64,000 nt of DNA, from the NCBI RefSeq assembly GCF_902499175.1, contig NZ_CABVQC010000031.1, positions 1 through 64,000 of the forward strand, written 5' to 3'. Below are positions 1 to 8,907 of this stretch, in pieces (position 1 is the stretch's first letter; each line of letters opens with the position of its first letter). Below the pieces are notes generated by a model. It was not told where the DNA came from and made no database searches. It saw only the letters and a list, made by a program, of their open reading frames with translations. This stretch comes from Burkholderia aenigmatica (GTDB taxonomy: Bacteria > Pseudomonadota > Gammaproteobacteria > Burkholderiales > Burkholderiaceae). Position numbers and translations under genes: made by a program.

Positions 1-333
1 CGTGCGGTTGCGCAGGCGGTTTGCATGCGGCCAGCCGGGGCGCGCCTTGCGGCGCGGCTCCGCAACGGCCGCCGCGTCGGAGGCGGCCCGCGCGCAGAGT
101 GCCGCGGCGAACCGTTGCAACGCGAGGACCGAGCCCGCGACGCTCTGGTACTTCTCGCGGCCGATCTGCCCGTCGAGCGTGACGAGCAACCCGGCTTCGC
201 GTGCGAGCGCAAGCAAGGTGTCGATATTGTCGGACGGACGGTTGCCAGCCGACACGGCACGGGCGGGCAGGGCGCGCGCGTTGCCCGACGCGCGCCGCTG
301 GCCGTCCCGGCCCGGTAAGTTGCGATGTCCCAT
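1..333 (-). CDS. Hypothetical protein, C-terminus beyond the window edge
   Basis: This minus-strand reading frame runs off the left edge, so only its first 111 codons are visible. The ATG at 333 is preceded by AGGAGA at normal spacing, which fixes the start. The first 35 or so residues are basic and glycine-rich (beginning MGHRNLPGRD). A helical, leucine-rich stretch follows (around residues 38-80, containing DTLLALAREAGLLV), then a basic tail. No domain or membrane segment is recognised. A function cannot be assigned; the coding call rests on the open frame, the ribosome-binding site and the codon pattern. Confidence 0.55.
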   Translation of the reverse strand, partial: MGHRNLPGRDGQRRASGNARALPARAVSAGNRPSDNIDTLLALAREAGLLVTLDGQIGREKYQSVAGSVLALQRFAAALCARAASDAAAVAEPRRKARPGWPHANRLRNRT

Positions 334-886
334 GGTTGGTCTCCTGCGCCAGGCCCCGCATGCCGGCTCGATGGCCGGCTGAGCGATTGCCCGTATGAAC
401 GTTTCGTCCATGTCATCAGTATCGTGTGGCGCCCGTGCGCTGCCAAGCAGCGCGCGCTGAAGTCGCTGTCAGGGATTGCGCGGGGCGTATCGGAATCCGC
501 TGACACGCAGTGCGACCGATCGGCCGTCCCGGCGACGATCCGGCGCGTTCGTTCCGACGAATGGGCCGGGCGTGGTGGCGGTCGCTTGACGCATGATTTC
601 GGCCGGTCTAACTTCGTCACTGCATCGGCGTCGAGCGGCCTCCATCGTTTGCCCGCCACCGGTGCCGCGCCTCGGGGTGGCGTGGCAGGGCTTCCAGTCT
701 CGTTCGCGGGCAGTTCGCGCCGCGAATCTTGCGCGGCCGGTTCAGGGACGAATCGGCGCGGCGGCACGCAACGTGCTGTTGATCGCGCGCAAACACGCGC
801 CGGCGCATCGCACGCCGCGCTGCCGTTCAGTCTTTAAGCTTCCGGTATCTACTTCTTTTCGTTCCTCGACCGTCAGGAGTCCGTCG
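334..886. other. Gene-free stretch, no recognised element
   Basis: About 550 bases separate the divergent flanking genes. Frames on both strands are open only because of high GC and show no ribosome-binding site or protein-like composition. It should hold the promoters of both neighbours, but I see only a weak TTGACG (586-591) with TCTAAC at 607, which is too poorly spaced to call. Confidence 0.4.
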
Positions 887-1141
887 ATGTCCAAGGACAA
901 TTTGCTCGATTCACTCAAGGAAGCCGCCAAACAGCGCGCGATCGGTTCGGATCAGTTGCGTGCGATGCTCGACGACGAAGTGCGCGTCTTGTCGTCCGAC
1001 GCGCGGGTGCACGACTACATCCACGTGTTCGCGATCCGGCACCTGCGCGAACGGATGCGCCAGCAGGACGATTTCGACCACGACACGCGGGCCGACGGGT
1101 CGCCCACGGAATCCGATCCGCGTCCGAGCCACCGCCTGTGA
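887..1141 (+). CDS. Small helical protein, DUF3562-like
   Basis: An 84-residue soluble protein of unknown function. AGGAG at 875-879 sits 7 bases before the ATG at 887, so this start is preferred over the long upstream extension of the frame. The first 60 residues look alpha-helical (SLKEAAKQRAIGSDQLRAML, then a stretch ending FAIRHLRERMRQ). The last 20 are polar and probably disordered. The composition and size resemble the small DUF3562-type proteins common in Burkholderia; that family assignment is from memory and only moderately sure. There is no close partner gene; the chemoreceptor downstream has its own promoter. Confidence 0.65.
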   Translation: MSKDNLLDSLKEAAKQRAIGSDQLRAMLDDEVRVLSSDARVHDYIHVFAIRHLRERMRQQDDFDHDTRADGSPTESDPRPSHRL

Positions 1142-1486
1142 CGGGCACGCGCCGCGGTTGACGCCGCGGACGTGACGCGCTCCGCCGCCGGGCCAGGGCC
1201 GGATCCTGATCGACATGCAGGCATCCGTCGACAGCGAACCGGCCTGTTCCCATTCCCTTTCGATTGCCGTGCGCAAGATCGCCGGCACCGTCGTCGCATC
1301 CGGCGACGGCGTGTGCGCGCGGTGCCGGCCGGGTGTGGCAATCCCGGCGCCCTCCTGAAAACCGACGTTGCGTTTCGTCATACGTTTCACTGAATTGTCA
1401 CGGCGGCCTCAAGTAAGCGGCGCGATTGCCGTTTACCCGGTGAATTCGTCCACCGGGCGTTCGCGCTCCCTTACCGAGTCGTTGCC
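1142..1486. other. Leader region upstream of the chemoreceptor gene
   Basis: This 345-base stretch has no convincing gene. Its right part contains the sigma-28-type promoter described separately; the rest shows nothing I can name. Confidence 0.45.
1409..1435 (+). promoter_or_regulatory. Sigma-28 (FliA) type promoter for the chemoreceptor
   Basis: TCAAGTAA at 1409-1416 and GCCGTTTA at 1428-1435 are separated by 11 bases, close to the flagellar sigma-28 consensus (TAAAGTTT, 11 bases, GCCGATAA). The start codon of the downstream chemoreceptor lies about 50 bases beyond the -10 element. Chemoreceptor genes are typical class III flagellar-regulon members, so position and target agree. Confidence 0.6.
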
Positions 1487-3286
1487 ATGTTCTCGTCCAT
1501 CCGCGCCCGCATCCTCGCCGCGTGCGTCTCCATCGTCGTATTCGCGCTCGTCGCCACCACGCTCATCAACTATTTCATCGCGCGTTCGTACAACGACGAC
1601 GCGATCGATCGCAACCTGACCTCCGTCGCAAGCGGCCACGTGGTCGGGATCGCCGACTGGGTCGCCACCCGGAGCCGGATGATCGCGTCGCTGCAGGATG
1701 CCGCGCTGACTCCCGATCCGCTGCCGGTGTTCAAGCAGATGGCCACGGCCGGCGGCTTCACGAACGTCTACGCGGGCTATGCCGACAAGGCGTTCCACTT
1801 CTCCGACCCGACCGGCATCCCGCCCGACTACGATCCGACCGGCCGCCCGTGGTACAAGCAGGCCGCGCAGGCCGGCAAGCCGGTCGTCACGCCGCCTTAC
1901 GTCGACGCCGGCACGGGCAACCTCGTCGTCACGTTCGCGGTACCGATCCTGCGCGACGGCGCCCTGAAAGGCGTCGTCGCCGCGGACGTGTCGATGGACA
2001 CCGTGATCGCGAACGTGAAGTCGATCCACCCGACGCCCGCGAGCTTCGGGATGTTGATCGACAGCAACGGCCACGTGGTTGCGCACCCGGACCCGAAGCT
2101 CACGCTGAAGCCGGTCGCCGACGTGTCGGCCGAACTCGGCGCGACGAACGGCGCGACGATCGCGGCCGCGACCGCGCCCGTCGAGGTGAGCGTCGGCGGC
2201 GACGCGAAGCTGGTGCGCGCGCGCCCCGTGCCGGGCACCGACTGGTACGCGCTGGTGCTGCTCGACAAGAGCGAAGCGACGGCCGGCATGCGCTCGCTGC
2301 TGACCGCGTCGCTGATCACGCTACTCGTGATCGTCGCCGTCGCGTCGCTGATCATCGGCGCGATCACCGCGACCGCGTTCCGCCGCCTGTCGCAAGTGCG
2401 CCAGGCGATGGCCGCGATCGGCTCGGGCGCCGGCGACCTGACGCAGCGCCTGCCGGCTGACGGCCGCGACGAAGTGGCCGACATCGCACGCTCGTTCAAC
2501 AGCTTCGTCGACAAGCTGAACGACGTGATGCGCCAGATCCGCGACGCCAGCGAGTCGGTGCGCACGGCCGCGAACGAGATCGCGGCGGGGAACCAGGATC
2601 TGTCGTCGCGCACCGAATCGGCGGCGGCGAGCCTCGAGGAAACGGCGGCATCGATGGAAGAGATCACCGCGACCGTCGGCCAGTCGGCGGCGGCGGCCGG
2701 CCAGGCCGACGAACGCGCGGCGGCCGCGTCGCGGATCGCGTCGCATGGTGGCGTGGTCGTGTCGGACGTCGTCGCGACGATGGAGAAGATCGAGGAAGCA
2801 TCGGGCCGGATCGGCGACATCATCGGCGTGATCGACGGGATTGCGTTCCAGACCAACATCCTCGCACTGAACGCGGCTGTCGAAGCGGCGCGCGCGGGCG
2901 AGCAGGGCCGCGGCTTCGCGGTGGTCGCGCAGGAAGTGCGCAGCCTCGCGCAACGCAGTGCGCAGGCCGCGCGCGAAGTGAAGGTGCTGGTCGAATCGAC
3001 GGTTGCGAGCGTGTCGGCCGGGTCCGGGCAGGTGCGTCAGGCCGGCGATACGATGCGCGAGATCGTCTCCAACGTGTCGAACGTGACGACGATCATCTCC
3101 GAGATCACGCACGCGGCGAACGAGCAGACGCGCGGCATCCAGGAAGTGAATCGCGCGGTCACGCAGCTCGACGAAATGGTGCAGCAGAACGCGGCGCTCG
3201 TCGAACAGTCGACCGCTGCCGCGACAGCGCTGCAGTCGCAGGCGAACGCGCTGGCGACGACGGTCGGGCGCTTCAAGGTCGCGTAA
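1487..3286 (+). CDS. Methyl-accepting chemotaxis protein with Cache sensor domain
   Basis: A 599-residue inner-membrane chemoreceptor. A first membrane segment lies near residues 8-28. A periplasmic double-Cache ligand domain follows to about residue 270 (GRPWYKQA and ADVSMDTVI are typical Cache motifs), then a second membrane segment near 272-297 and a HAMP domain to about 350. The cytoplasmic methylation and signalling domain extends to the end. The conserved hairpin tip ([20 protein letters not shown]) is at about residues 450-470, where CheA and CheW bind. The C-terminus lacks a CheR-tethering pentapeptide. The ligand cannot be predicted; this Cache type often binds amino or organic acids. 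It is a single-gene unit behind a sigma-28-type promoter and converges on the sigma-54 activator gene. Confidence 0.93.
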   Translation: MFSSIRARILAACVSIVVFALVATTLINYFIARSYNDDAIDRNLTSVASGHVVGIADWVATRSRMIASLQDAALTPDPLPVFKQMATAGGFTNVYAGYADKAFHFSDPTGIPPDYDPTGRPWYKQAAQAGKPVVTPPYVDAGTGNLVVTFAVPILRDGALKGVVAADVSMDTVIANVKSIHPTPASFGMLIDSNGHVVAHPDPKLTLKPVADVSAELGATNGATIAAATAPVEVSVGGDAKLVRARPVPGTDWYALVLLDKSEATAGMRSLLTASLITLLVIVAVASLIIGAITATAFRRLSQVRQAMAAIGSGAGDLTQRLPADGRDEVADIARSFNSFVDKLNDVMRQIRDASESVRTAANEIAAGNQDLSSRTESAAASLEETAASMEEITATVGQSAAAAGQADERAAAASRIASHGGVVVSDVVATMEKIEEASGRIGDIIGVIDGIAFQTNILALNAAVEAARAGEQGRGFAVVAQEVRSLAQRSAQAAREVKVLVESTVASVSAGSGQVRQAGDTMREIVSNVSNVTTIISEITHAANEQTRGIQEVNRAVTQLDEMVQQNAALVEQSTAAATALQSQANALATTVGRFKVA

Positions 3287-3316
3287 CGCGGCGCGCGGGA
3301 AGCGCGGCCGCACCGC

Positions 3317-4354
3317 TCAGGAGCGGCCGCCGTCGCGCATCAGCGCGAGCCGGTTGTAGAGCGTTTTCAGGCTGATTCCGAGCGCTTTCGCGGCGCGCGG
3401 CTTGTTGCCGTCGAAGTGGCGCAGCGTCGCCGCGATGAAGCGCTGCTGCGCATGGTGCAAGGTCGCGCCGAGCGGCAGCGCCATCGTGTTCTCCGACAGG
3501 CGCTCGGGCGGCAGCGCCGGCTTCGGCAGCGTGACGTCGATGCCCTCGTCCGCCAGGATGTACGCGCGCTCGATCGTGTTGTGCAGCTCGCGTACGTTGC
3601 CGGGCCACGAATACGCGCGCAACGCGGCGATCGCTGCTTCGGTCAGCCGCTTGTGCAAGTGATGCCGCGTGTTGAGCGCGTCGACGAATTCCAGCGCAAT
3701 CGTCTCGATGTCGCCGTCGCGCTGGCGCAGCGGTGGCACGTACAGCGCAAACGCGGCGAGGCGGTAGAACAGGTCCTCCCGCAGCCGGCCGTCGCGTACG
3801 GCTTCGGCCGGGTTGTGGCGCGTGGCCGACACGATGCGCACGTCGAGCGGAATCGCGTCGGTGCCGCCCACCCGGACGATCGCATTCGATTCGATCGCCC
3901 GCAGCAGCTTCACCTGCAGCGGCGCAGGCATTTCCGCGATCTCGTCGAGCAGCAGCGTGCCGCCGCGCGCGACTTCGAAGAAACCTTCCCGCTGCGCAAT
4001 CGCACCGGTGAAACTGCCTTTCTCGTGCCCGAACAACTGCGATTCCGCGATATCGGGCGGAATCGCGCCGCAATTCACGGGGACGAACGGGCCATCCCGC
4101 CGGGCACTGAGATCGTGCAACCGGCGCGCGACGATATCCTTGCCGACCCCGCTTTCGCCGGCAATCATCACGCTCGCGCGGGTCGGCGCGATTTTTTCGA
4201 TGCGGCCGAGCAGCGTGCGCATCGCGGACGACCGGCCTGACAGCCGGCGGCCGTCTGCGCGCTGCTTCGAACGGTTGGCGGTTTCTCCCATCGGTGTTGG
4301 CGGGCCGTTTTGAAAATCGGCACCACGCGTTCCGTTGATTGCAATATTTATCAT
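3317..4354 (-). CDS. Sigma-54-dependent transcriptional activator without N-terminal receiver
   Basis: A bacterial enhancer-binding protein of 345 residues with this start. The AAA+ core carries Walker A GESGVGKD (about 66-73), the sigma-54 contact loop in the variant form GSFTGA, and Walker B GGTLLLDEIAE. It ends with a Fis-type helix-turn-helix (KPRAAKALGISLKTLYNRL). There is no receiver, GAF or PAS domain before the AAA+ module, only about 45 residues, so control may be by synthesis or by a partner. The frame stays open upstream to 4753; ATG 4354 or ATG 4291 are both plausible and neither has a strong ribosome-binding site. It is divergent from the hybrid histidine kinase gene. The target promoters are unknown. 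Confidence 0.85.
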   Translation of the reverse strand: MINIAINGTRGADFQNGPPTPMGETANRSKQRADGRRLSGRSSAMRTLLGRIEKIAPTRASVMIAGESGVGKDIVARRLHDLSARRDGPFVPVNCGAIPPDIAESQLFGHEKGSFTGAIAQREGFFEVARGGTLLLDEIAEMPAPLQVKLLRAIESNAIVRVGGTDAIPLDVRIVSATRHNPAEAVRDGRLREDLFYRLAAFALYVPPLRQRDGDIETIALEFVDALNTRHHLHKRLTEAAIAALRAYSWPGNVRELHNTIERAYILADEGIDVTLPKPALPPERLSENTMALPLGATLHHAQQRFIAATLRHFDGNKPRAAKALGISLKTLYNRLALMRDGGRS

Positions 4355-4760
4355 CGACAGCGAAACGACCGTAAAGGTGCCGCGGAATAGAAATTTCCAA
4401 TGTGCGCGGCGAGGGCGGAAGAAACAGGCCATCGATTCCTGACACGAATCGCGGCACTTCCGGGCCATCCTGGGTCGTGTCGGTGCTTTTTTACAGCATT
4501 TCGATAAAAAAGCCGGTCGCGGCCATGATGCACCGATGCGGCCCATGACACCGGTCGGTGCCCGACCGGCCGCCGCCCCCGCACTTGGGGCCGCCAGGCA
4601 GCCAGGTAACCGGCACGGCGTGCCATCGGCCATCCACGGCCGGAATCGGGTATGCCACTTGCGGATGCCATCACGCTCGCCCGGCACGCTCGACGGCAGG
4701 CCTGCTGCCGACCAGCGGCACGACACCGTGCGACGGGAGCCGGCGCGACGCAAGGATGCA
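4355..4760. other. Divergent intergenic region between activator and hybrid kinase
   Basis: About 400 bases lie between the two divergent start codons. The left 150 bases are AT-richer than the surroundings, as expected for promoter DNA. I searched by eye for a -24/-12 sigma-54 promoter (TGGCAC-N5-TTGC) and found no good match on either strand. If the activator really starts further upstream, this region shrinks. Confidence 0.35.
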
Positions 4761-6746
4761 ATGAGAACCCTGACCCGTGAGCTGTTACGGCAGGGTGCAT
4801 GGGTGGTGCTGGCCGTCGGGCTGGCGTCCGCGCTGCAGGCGTGGGCGGTTCGCGTCGTCGGCGAGCATACGCCATTTGCGCCGCTGCCTTTCTATGTCGG
4901 CGTGGCGGCTGCGGCATGGCTGACGTCGTTCGGCGGCGGCCTGGCCGCGGCGGCCGCGAGCGTGGCCGTGATCGGCGTGTTGTGGTGGCGCGATGCGCCG
5001 CTGGCCACGCTGCTCGCGCAGGCCGGCGCATTCATCGCGATCAGCTTCGTCGAATGCGTGCTCGTGATGGCCGTGAAGCCGTTGCTCGCGAACGATCGTC
5101 TGCGCGAACCCGATGACGACGGCGACGCCGCTGCGCGCGAGCCGGCGCCTGCCGCCCGCGTCCCCGTTCCCGTCCCTGACGACGGCCTGCTGCGCCGCGT
5201 GGTCGATGCGTCGCCCGACGCGATCGTCGGGGTCGATGCCGCACGCCGGATCACGAGCTGGAATCCGGCCGCGCGGCGGATCTTCGGCATCGACGCGGCG
5301 CAGGCCACCGGGCGCGATATCACCGCGATGATCGCGCCGCGCTGGTTGCGGCGGCATCCGGTGCCCGCATCGTTCGCGAACCTGCATGCACTGGTCGGGC
5401 CGCTCGACGTGCTGTGCATACGGCGCGATGGCAGCCGTTTTCGTGCAACCTTCGCCGCGTCGCCGATCGTCGATGCGCAGGGCCGCTGCACGGGCCTGTC
5501 GATGACATTGCGCGAAGCGCGCGAACGCCGTCGTGGCGAGCGGCGCAACATGCGCTCGCTGCGCGGCGCGCGCGACGCTCGTGCCCAGGCGGACACGTCG
5601 AACCGGCTGAAGGACGAGCTGCTGGCGACGGTGTCGCACGAACTGCGCACGCCGCTGAACGTGATCTACGGCTGGGTCGAGGTACTGCGCAACGTCGATG
5701 GCCAGGGGCTCGCGCAACAGGCGGTCGATGCGATCGATCGCAGCGCGCGGTCGCTGTCGCACATGGTGGCCGACCTGCTCGACGCGTCGGCGCTCGCAAC
5801 GGGCCGCTTGCGCCTCGAGCGCGTGCCGGTCGATCTCGTGCGGGTCGTGCGCGACGCCACGCGTGAACTCGACGCGACCGCACAGGCGAGTGGGCTCGAA
5901 CTGTCGACCGAATACGAGATGCCGACCTGCGTGATTCCGGCGGACCGCGAGCGCGTGCGTCAGGTCCTGTCGAACCTGTTGTCGAACGCGATCAAGTTCA
6001 CGCCGCCGGGCGGCCGCATCGTCGTGTCGCTGACCCGTGCCGGCGAGCGCGTGCGGCTGTCGGTCGCCGATACCGGGCAGGGGATTGCGCCGGAATACCT
6101 GCCTCATCTGTTCGAGACGTTCAGCCGGCCCGAACGCGCATTCGCGTCGCCGAAGCGCGGCCTCGGGCTCGGCCTGTCGATCGTGCGCAACATCGCGCAA
6201 CTGCATGGCGGCGAGGTCGTCGCGACGAGTGCCGGCACCGGGCGCGGGACGACCGTGACGGTCACGCTGCCGGCAGGCTGGGACGCCGACGATCCGGCCG
6301 AGAACCTGTTGCACGCGGGGGGCACGCCGGACACGGTGGCGCTCGACGGCCAGCGCGTGCTCGTCGTCGACGACGATGCGACATCGCGTGCGAGCCTTGC
6401 GGCGGCACTCGAAACGATGGGCGCACAGGTGTCGACCGCGCAATCGGGGCACGACGCGCTCGATGTGGTGGAACGGCAAGCGCCGAACGTCGTGCTGTCG
6501 GATCTCGCGATGCCGGACGGCGATGGCTTCTGGCTGCTCGACCGCATCCGCCATTTGCCGGGCGGCAGCGGGCATCTGCCAGTCATCGCGGTCACCGCGC
6601 ACGCCGGCAACGCCGACCGGCATCGCGTGATGGCCGCCGGCTTCGACGCGTATCTGTGCAAGCCGGTGGACATGCCGACGCTGGCGAGCGTGATTGCCGA
6701 TGTCGCACCCGACGCCGAGCACGGTCGGCACACCCGCGGCCGGTAG
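4761..6746 (+). CDS. Hybrid sensor histidine kinase with C-terminal receiver
   Basis: A 661-residue membrane-anchored two-component sensor. The N-terminus has three to four hydrophobic segments (about residues 8-100) resembling a DUF4118-like membrane module. A PAS domain follows (about 142-250, SPDAIVGVDAARRITSWNPAARRIFG). The dimerisation domain has the phospho-acceptor His293 in SHELRTPLN. The ATPase domain has the N box (NLLSNAIKF) and G boxes (DTGQGIAP, GLGLGLSI). A receiver domain with phospho-acceptor Asp581 (LSDLAMPDGDG) closes the protein. ATG 4761 follows AAGGA closely; the longer frame from 4536 has poor protein character. The receiver needs a phosphotransfer partner, which is not encoded nearby. 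Its ligand is unknown. Confidence 0.9.
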   Translation: MRTLTRELLRQGAWVVLAVGLASALQAWAVRVVGEHTPFAPLPFYVGVAAAAWLTSFGGGLAAAAASVAVIGVLWWRDAPLATLLAQAGAFIAISFVECVLVMAVKPLLANDRLREPDDDGDAAAREPAPAARVPVPVPDDGLLRRVVDASPDAIVGVDAARRITSWNPAARRIFGIDAAQATGRDITAMIAPRWLRRHPVPASFANLHALVGPLDVLCIRRDGSRFRATFAASPIVDAQGRCTGLSMTLREARERRRGERRNMRSLRGARDARAQADTSNRLKDELLATVSHELRTPLNVIYGWVEVLRNVDGQGLAQQAVDAIDRSARSLSHMVADLLDASALATGRLRLERVPVDLVRVVRDATRELDATAQASGLELSTEYEMPTCVIPADRERVRQVLSNLLSNAIKFTPPGGRIVVSLTRAGERVRLSVADTGQGIAPEYLPHLFETFSRPERAFASPKRGLGLGLSIVRNIAQLHGGEVVATSAGTGRGTTVTVTLPAGWDADDPAENLLHAGGTPDTVALDGQRVLVVDDDATSRASLAAALETMGAQVSTAQSGHDALDVVERQAPNVVLSDLAMPDGDGFWLLDRIRHLPGGSGHLPVIAVTAHAGNADRHRVMAAGFDAYLCKPVDMPTLASVIADVAPDAEHGRHTRGR

Positions 6747-6849
6747 CCGCCGGCGCGGACGCTCGCCCGGTCAGCCACGAGGCAAGGAGGCAAGGAGGCA
6801 CGATGGACGCAACGGAAAGCACGTGGCACGACGGTGCGTCGAGCGCCGT

Positions 6850-7260
6850 TTCGCCTTCCTCGATCAGCCAGTATGGCGAACTGCCGTAGTACGCATGCAG
6901 TGCCTCTGCCCAGTCCGGATCGGCCATGGCCGGCCAGCGGTTCCGGTCGAAGCCGGGGGCTTCGCGCACGCGTTCGGTGGCGACCGGCAGCACGAAGCAT
7001 TTGCGCTCGACGTCGAGCACGAGCACGTTCAACGGCACGGCGAGCAGCTTGTCGCCACGCCGCGCGACGACACGACCGCATACGCGATCCGGCCGGTGCG
7101 CACGTCGAGCATGATGTCGGCGACCTGGCCGATATCGTCGCCGTCCATCGTCAGGACGCGATCGCCCTCGAGCGTGCGGGCGGCCATCACGTCAGGCCCC
7201 GGCCCGCCGCACGCCGCGCGATGCATGCCGCCGACGATGCGCGTGTCGGCGCACGACGGT
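6850..7260 (-). pseudogene. PRC-barrel domain protein, frameshifted
   Basis: Two minus-strand frames together spell one PRC-barrel stress-type protein. The upstream frame gives the barrel start (RTLEGDRVLTMDGDDIGQVADIMLD, then RIAYAVVSSRGV). It falls into nonsense and a stop at 7029. The next frame gives the continuation (DKLLAVPLNVLVLDVERKCF, then APGFDRNRW and ALHAYYGSSPYW). Adding one G near 7054, so that GTGGCGAC becomes GTGGGCGAC, would join them. The exact start is uncertain; no ATG with a good ribosome-binding site is seen. The second frame also reads past the expected C-terminus into the end of the kinase gene. Either the gene is broken or the base is a sequencing error. The next gene on the same strand encodes a CBS protein, a common neighbour of such genes. 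Confidence 0.65.
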
Positions 7261-7335
7261 CTGTCCGTTGTCGTCGAACACCTCCTGGTCGAAGCGGCAC
7301 CCCGGGGCGGGCCACGCGGCATGAACGGGCGCCGG

Positions 7336-7770
7336 TCAGCGCCGGCGCGGCAGCGACACGTCCTCGAGCGTATTGGCCAGCTCGTCGCGCTCGGGGCCGC
7401 CCGCGCGTGTCGCGATGTCGCCGAGCGACACGATGCCGACCAGCCGCCGGTTGCGGTCGAGCACCGGCAATCGATGCAACTGCGCGTCGGCCATCCGCTG
7501 CTGGACGTCACCGACGCCGTCGTCCTCGACACACCATTGCACGGGCGTGGACGCGACCGCCTTGACGGGTGTATCGGACGTATGACCGTGCGATAGTCCG
7601 CGCACGGCGAGGTCGCGATCGGTCACGATCGCGACGAGTTCGGTGCCGTCGCAGACGGGCAGCACGCCGCCGATATCGAAGCGCCGCATCAGTTCGGCCG
7701 CATGGCGAATCGTGTCGGTCGGCGCGACGCACACCACGTCGCGCGACATGATCTCGGTGACGCGATACAT
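7336..7770 (-). CDS. CBS-domain pair protein
   Basis: A 144-residue soluble protein made almost entirely of two CBS motifs (about residues 8-62 and 72-126). Such Bateman modules bind adenosine nucleotides and usually act as energy or redox sensors; stand-alone versions are common in stress-related clusters. Typical CBS sequences are visible (IMSRDVVCVAPTDTIRHAAE, LVAIVTDRDLA, LVGIVSLGDIA). The ATG at 7770 has GGAG at good spacing (GAAGGAGACGTTC before ATG), so the longer frame beginning at 7875 is rejected. It is followed on the same strand by the broken PRC-barrel gene. The partner that it regulates is not evident. Confidence 0.88.
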   Translation of the reverse strand: MYRVTEIMSRDVVCVAPTDTIRHAAELMRRFDIGGVLPVCDGTELVAIVTDRDLAVRGLSHGHTSDTPVKAVASTPVQWCVEDDGVGDVQQRMADAQLHRLPVLDRNRRLVGIVSLGDIATRAGGPERDELANTLEDVSLPRRR

Positions 7771-7913
7771 GAACGTCTCCTTCGTGAGCGAGACGATGAG
7801 GAAGCAGACGGCGTGCCACCCACGCCGGGGCGCGACGGCCAGGCGACGGAGAAATTTGCCAGCCCGCTTGTACATCTTCCACGGCGGCAGCCGTGAACGG
7901 GCGGGGCGGGACG

Positions 7914-8033
7914 TCAGTGGCCGATGCCCGTCATCGCGACGATCGCGAGCACCACTGCGCTTTCGATCGCCGCCAGCGCAGCGACGCCGGCGGCGCCGCT
8001 GATTTCATGCCATCTGCGTTCAAGGCGTTTCAT
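7914..8033 (-). CDS. 39-residue single-pass membrane peptide
   Basis: A short open frame too small for standard ORF cut-offs. It starts MKRLERRWHEISGAAGVAAL, continues with a hydrophobic segment (about residues 14-36, AAIESAVVLAIVAMTGI) and ends GH. GGAG lies 8 bases before the ATG at 8033. A short basic N-terminus followed by one membrane helix is the classic layout of a small inner-membrane peptide. It sits between two small minus-strand genes (CBS protein downstream, the 82-residue protein upstream). Its function is unknown. Confidence 0.5.
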   Translation of the reverse strand: MKRLERRWHEISGAAGVAALAAIESAVVLAIVAMTGIGH

Positions 8034-8099
8034 CAGATCAACTCCGGATTGCTCCGGCGCGCCGCTGCGCCGCCGCGCAGCGCGGGCCGGGTGCCACCG

Positions 8100-8348
8100 T
8101 CAGCCGTGATCGGGGGGCGGGGAAGGAACGTGCGGCGCGCGGCGTTCGTGCTTGCCGGACGGCTTGGCAGGATCGATACGGGTCGCGCCGCCAACGGCGG
8201 GCGGGTCGCTGGCCGGAAACGTCTCCTCGAGTCCCTCGTCGATGCGTTCCTCCGTCTTGTCTTTGGACGGCGGGCGCGACGTGGCGAGCCAGAGCAGTCC
8301 GGCAGCCGGTGACACGGCGTCGTGGCGGCCGGGGGCGTGAACGGTCAT
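8100..8348 (-). CDS. Small hypothetical protein with ETFPASDPPA motif
   Basis: An 82-residue soluble polar protein. GGAGG lies just upstream of the ATG at 8348, which selects this start inside a much longer GC-driven frame. The central segment (EERIDEGLEETFPASDPPAV) is a motif recurring in small Burkholderia and other proteobacterial proteins of unknown role; that statement is from memory. The ends are basic and proline-rich and probably disordered. It heads a run of small minus-strand genes down to the PRC-barrel pseudogene. Confidence 0.6.
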   Translation of the reverse strand: MTVHAPGRHDAVSPAAGLLWLATSRPPSKDKTEERIDEGLEETFPASDPPAVGGATRIDPAKPSGKHERRAPHVPSPPPDHG

Positions 8349-8488
8349 GGTCGAACCTCCTTGGTCATGGATGCGGGCGCAAGCGCCATGCCTGCGCGGG
8401 CCGACGGCACGACGCTTGCGCATCGGCGGAACCGCACGGGGCGCGGCGCAGCCACGCGCGCCGTCGGCGTGGACGAGAGGACATCGTG

Positions 8489-8789
8489 ATGAATGCTTCC
8501 AAGGAAAGGATACGTTACGACGCGAACGTATGCGGCGGCGATTTCTCCCATGTGCGCGAACGTTTCGACACGTGGAAGCGCGAATCGCTGGTCTATCGGC
8601 CCGAGCGGCGCATGTTCGACGGCAAGGACGAGGTACGCGAACTGAACGACACAGTCTACGACGGCCCCGAGCGCGCGCAGCGGGCTGCTCGTCGCGCAAT
8701 GCACGCCGTCCGACCGGTTCGCGCTCGCGGTGCGGCTGATCGCGGAGGGGCGCGCGATGTGGCTGGTGATGGCGGCCTACGACGACTAA
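8489..8789 (+). pseudogene. Small hypothetical protein, probable frameshift
   Basis: The ATG at 8489 opens a protein-like frame (MNASKERIRYDANVCGGDF, then ERFDTWKRESLVYRPERRMF and KDEVRELNDTVYDGPE). Near 8680 that frame degenerates into arginine/alanine-rich nonsense. At the same point the next frame becomes protein-like and ends properly (GLLVAQCTPSDRFALAVRLI, then MWLVMAAYDD and TAA at 8787-8789). One base too many around 8675-8685, or two missing, would join them into one protein of about 100 residues. No ribosome-binding site better than GAGAGGACATC is seen. A true pair of overlapping small genes is the alternative. Confidence 0.45.
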
Positions 8790-8907
8790 GCGCACCGCAG
8801 CACCCGACCGGAGCGGGCAACCGGAGGAAAACGGCGCGGCAGCGGGCACGCCGCTTGCGCGCGGTGCCAGCGCCATCGAGATGCGCGCGCCGTCGCGCAG
8901 GAGAGAC

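Noticed and set aside
3900-4100. GSFTGA instead of GAFTGA in the sigma-54 activator as a sign of inactivity
   Set aside because: Ser at the second position is found in functional activators, so it is not evidence of loss.
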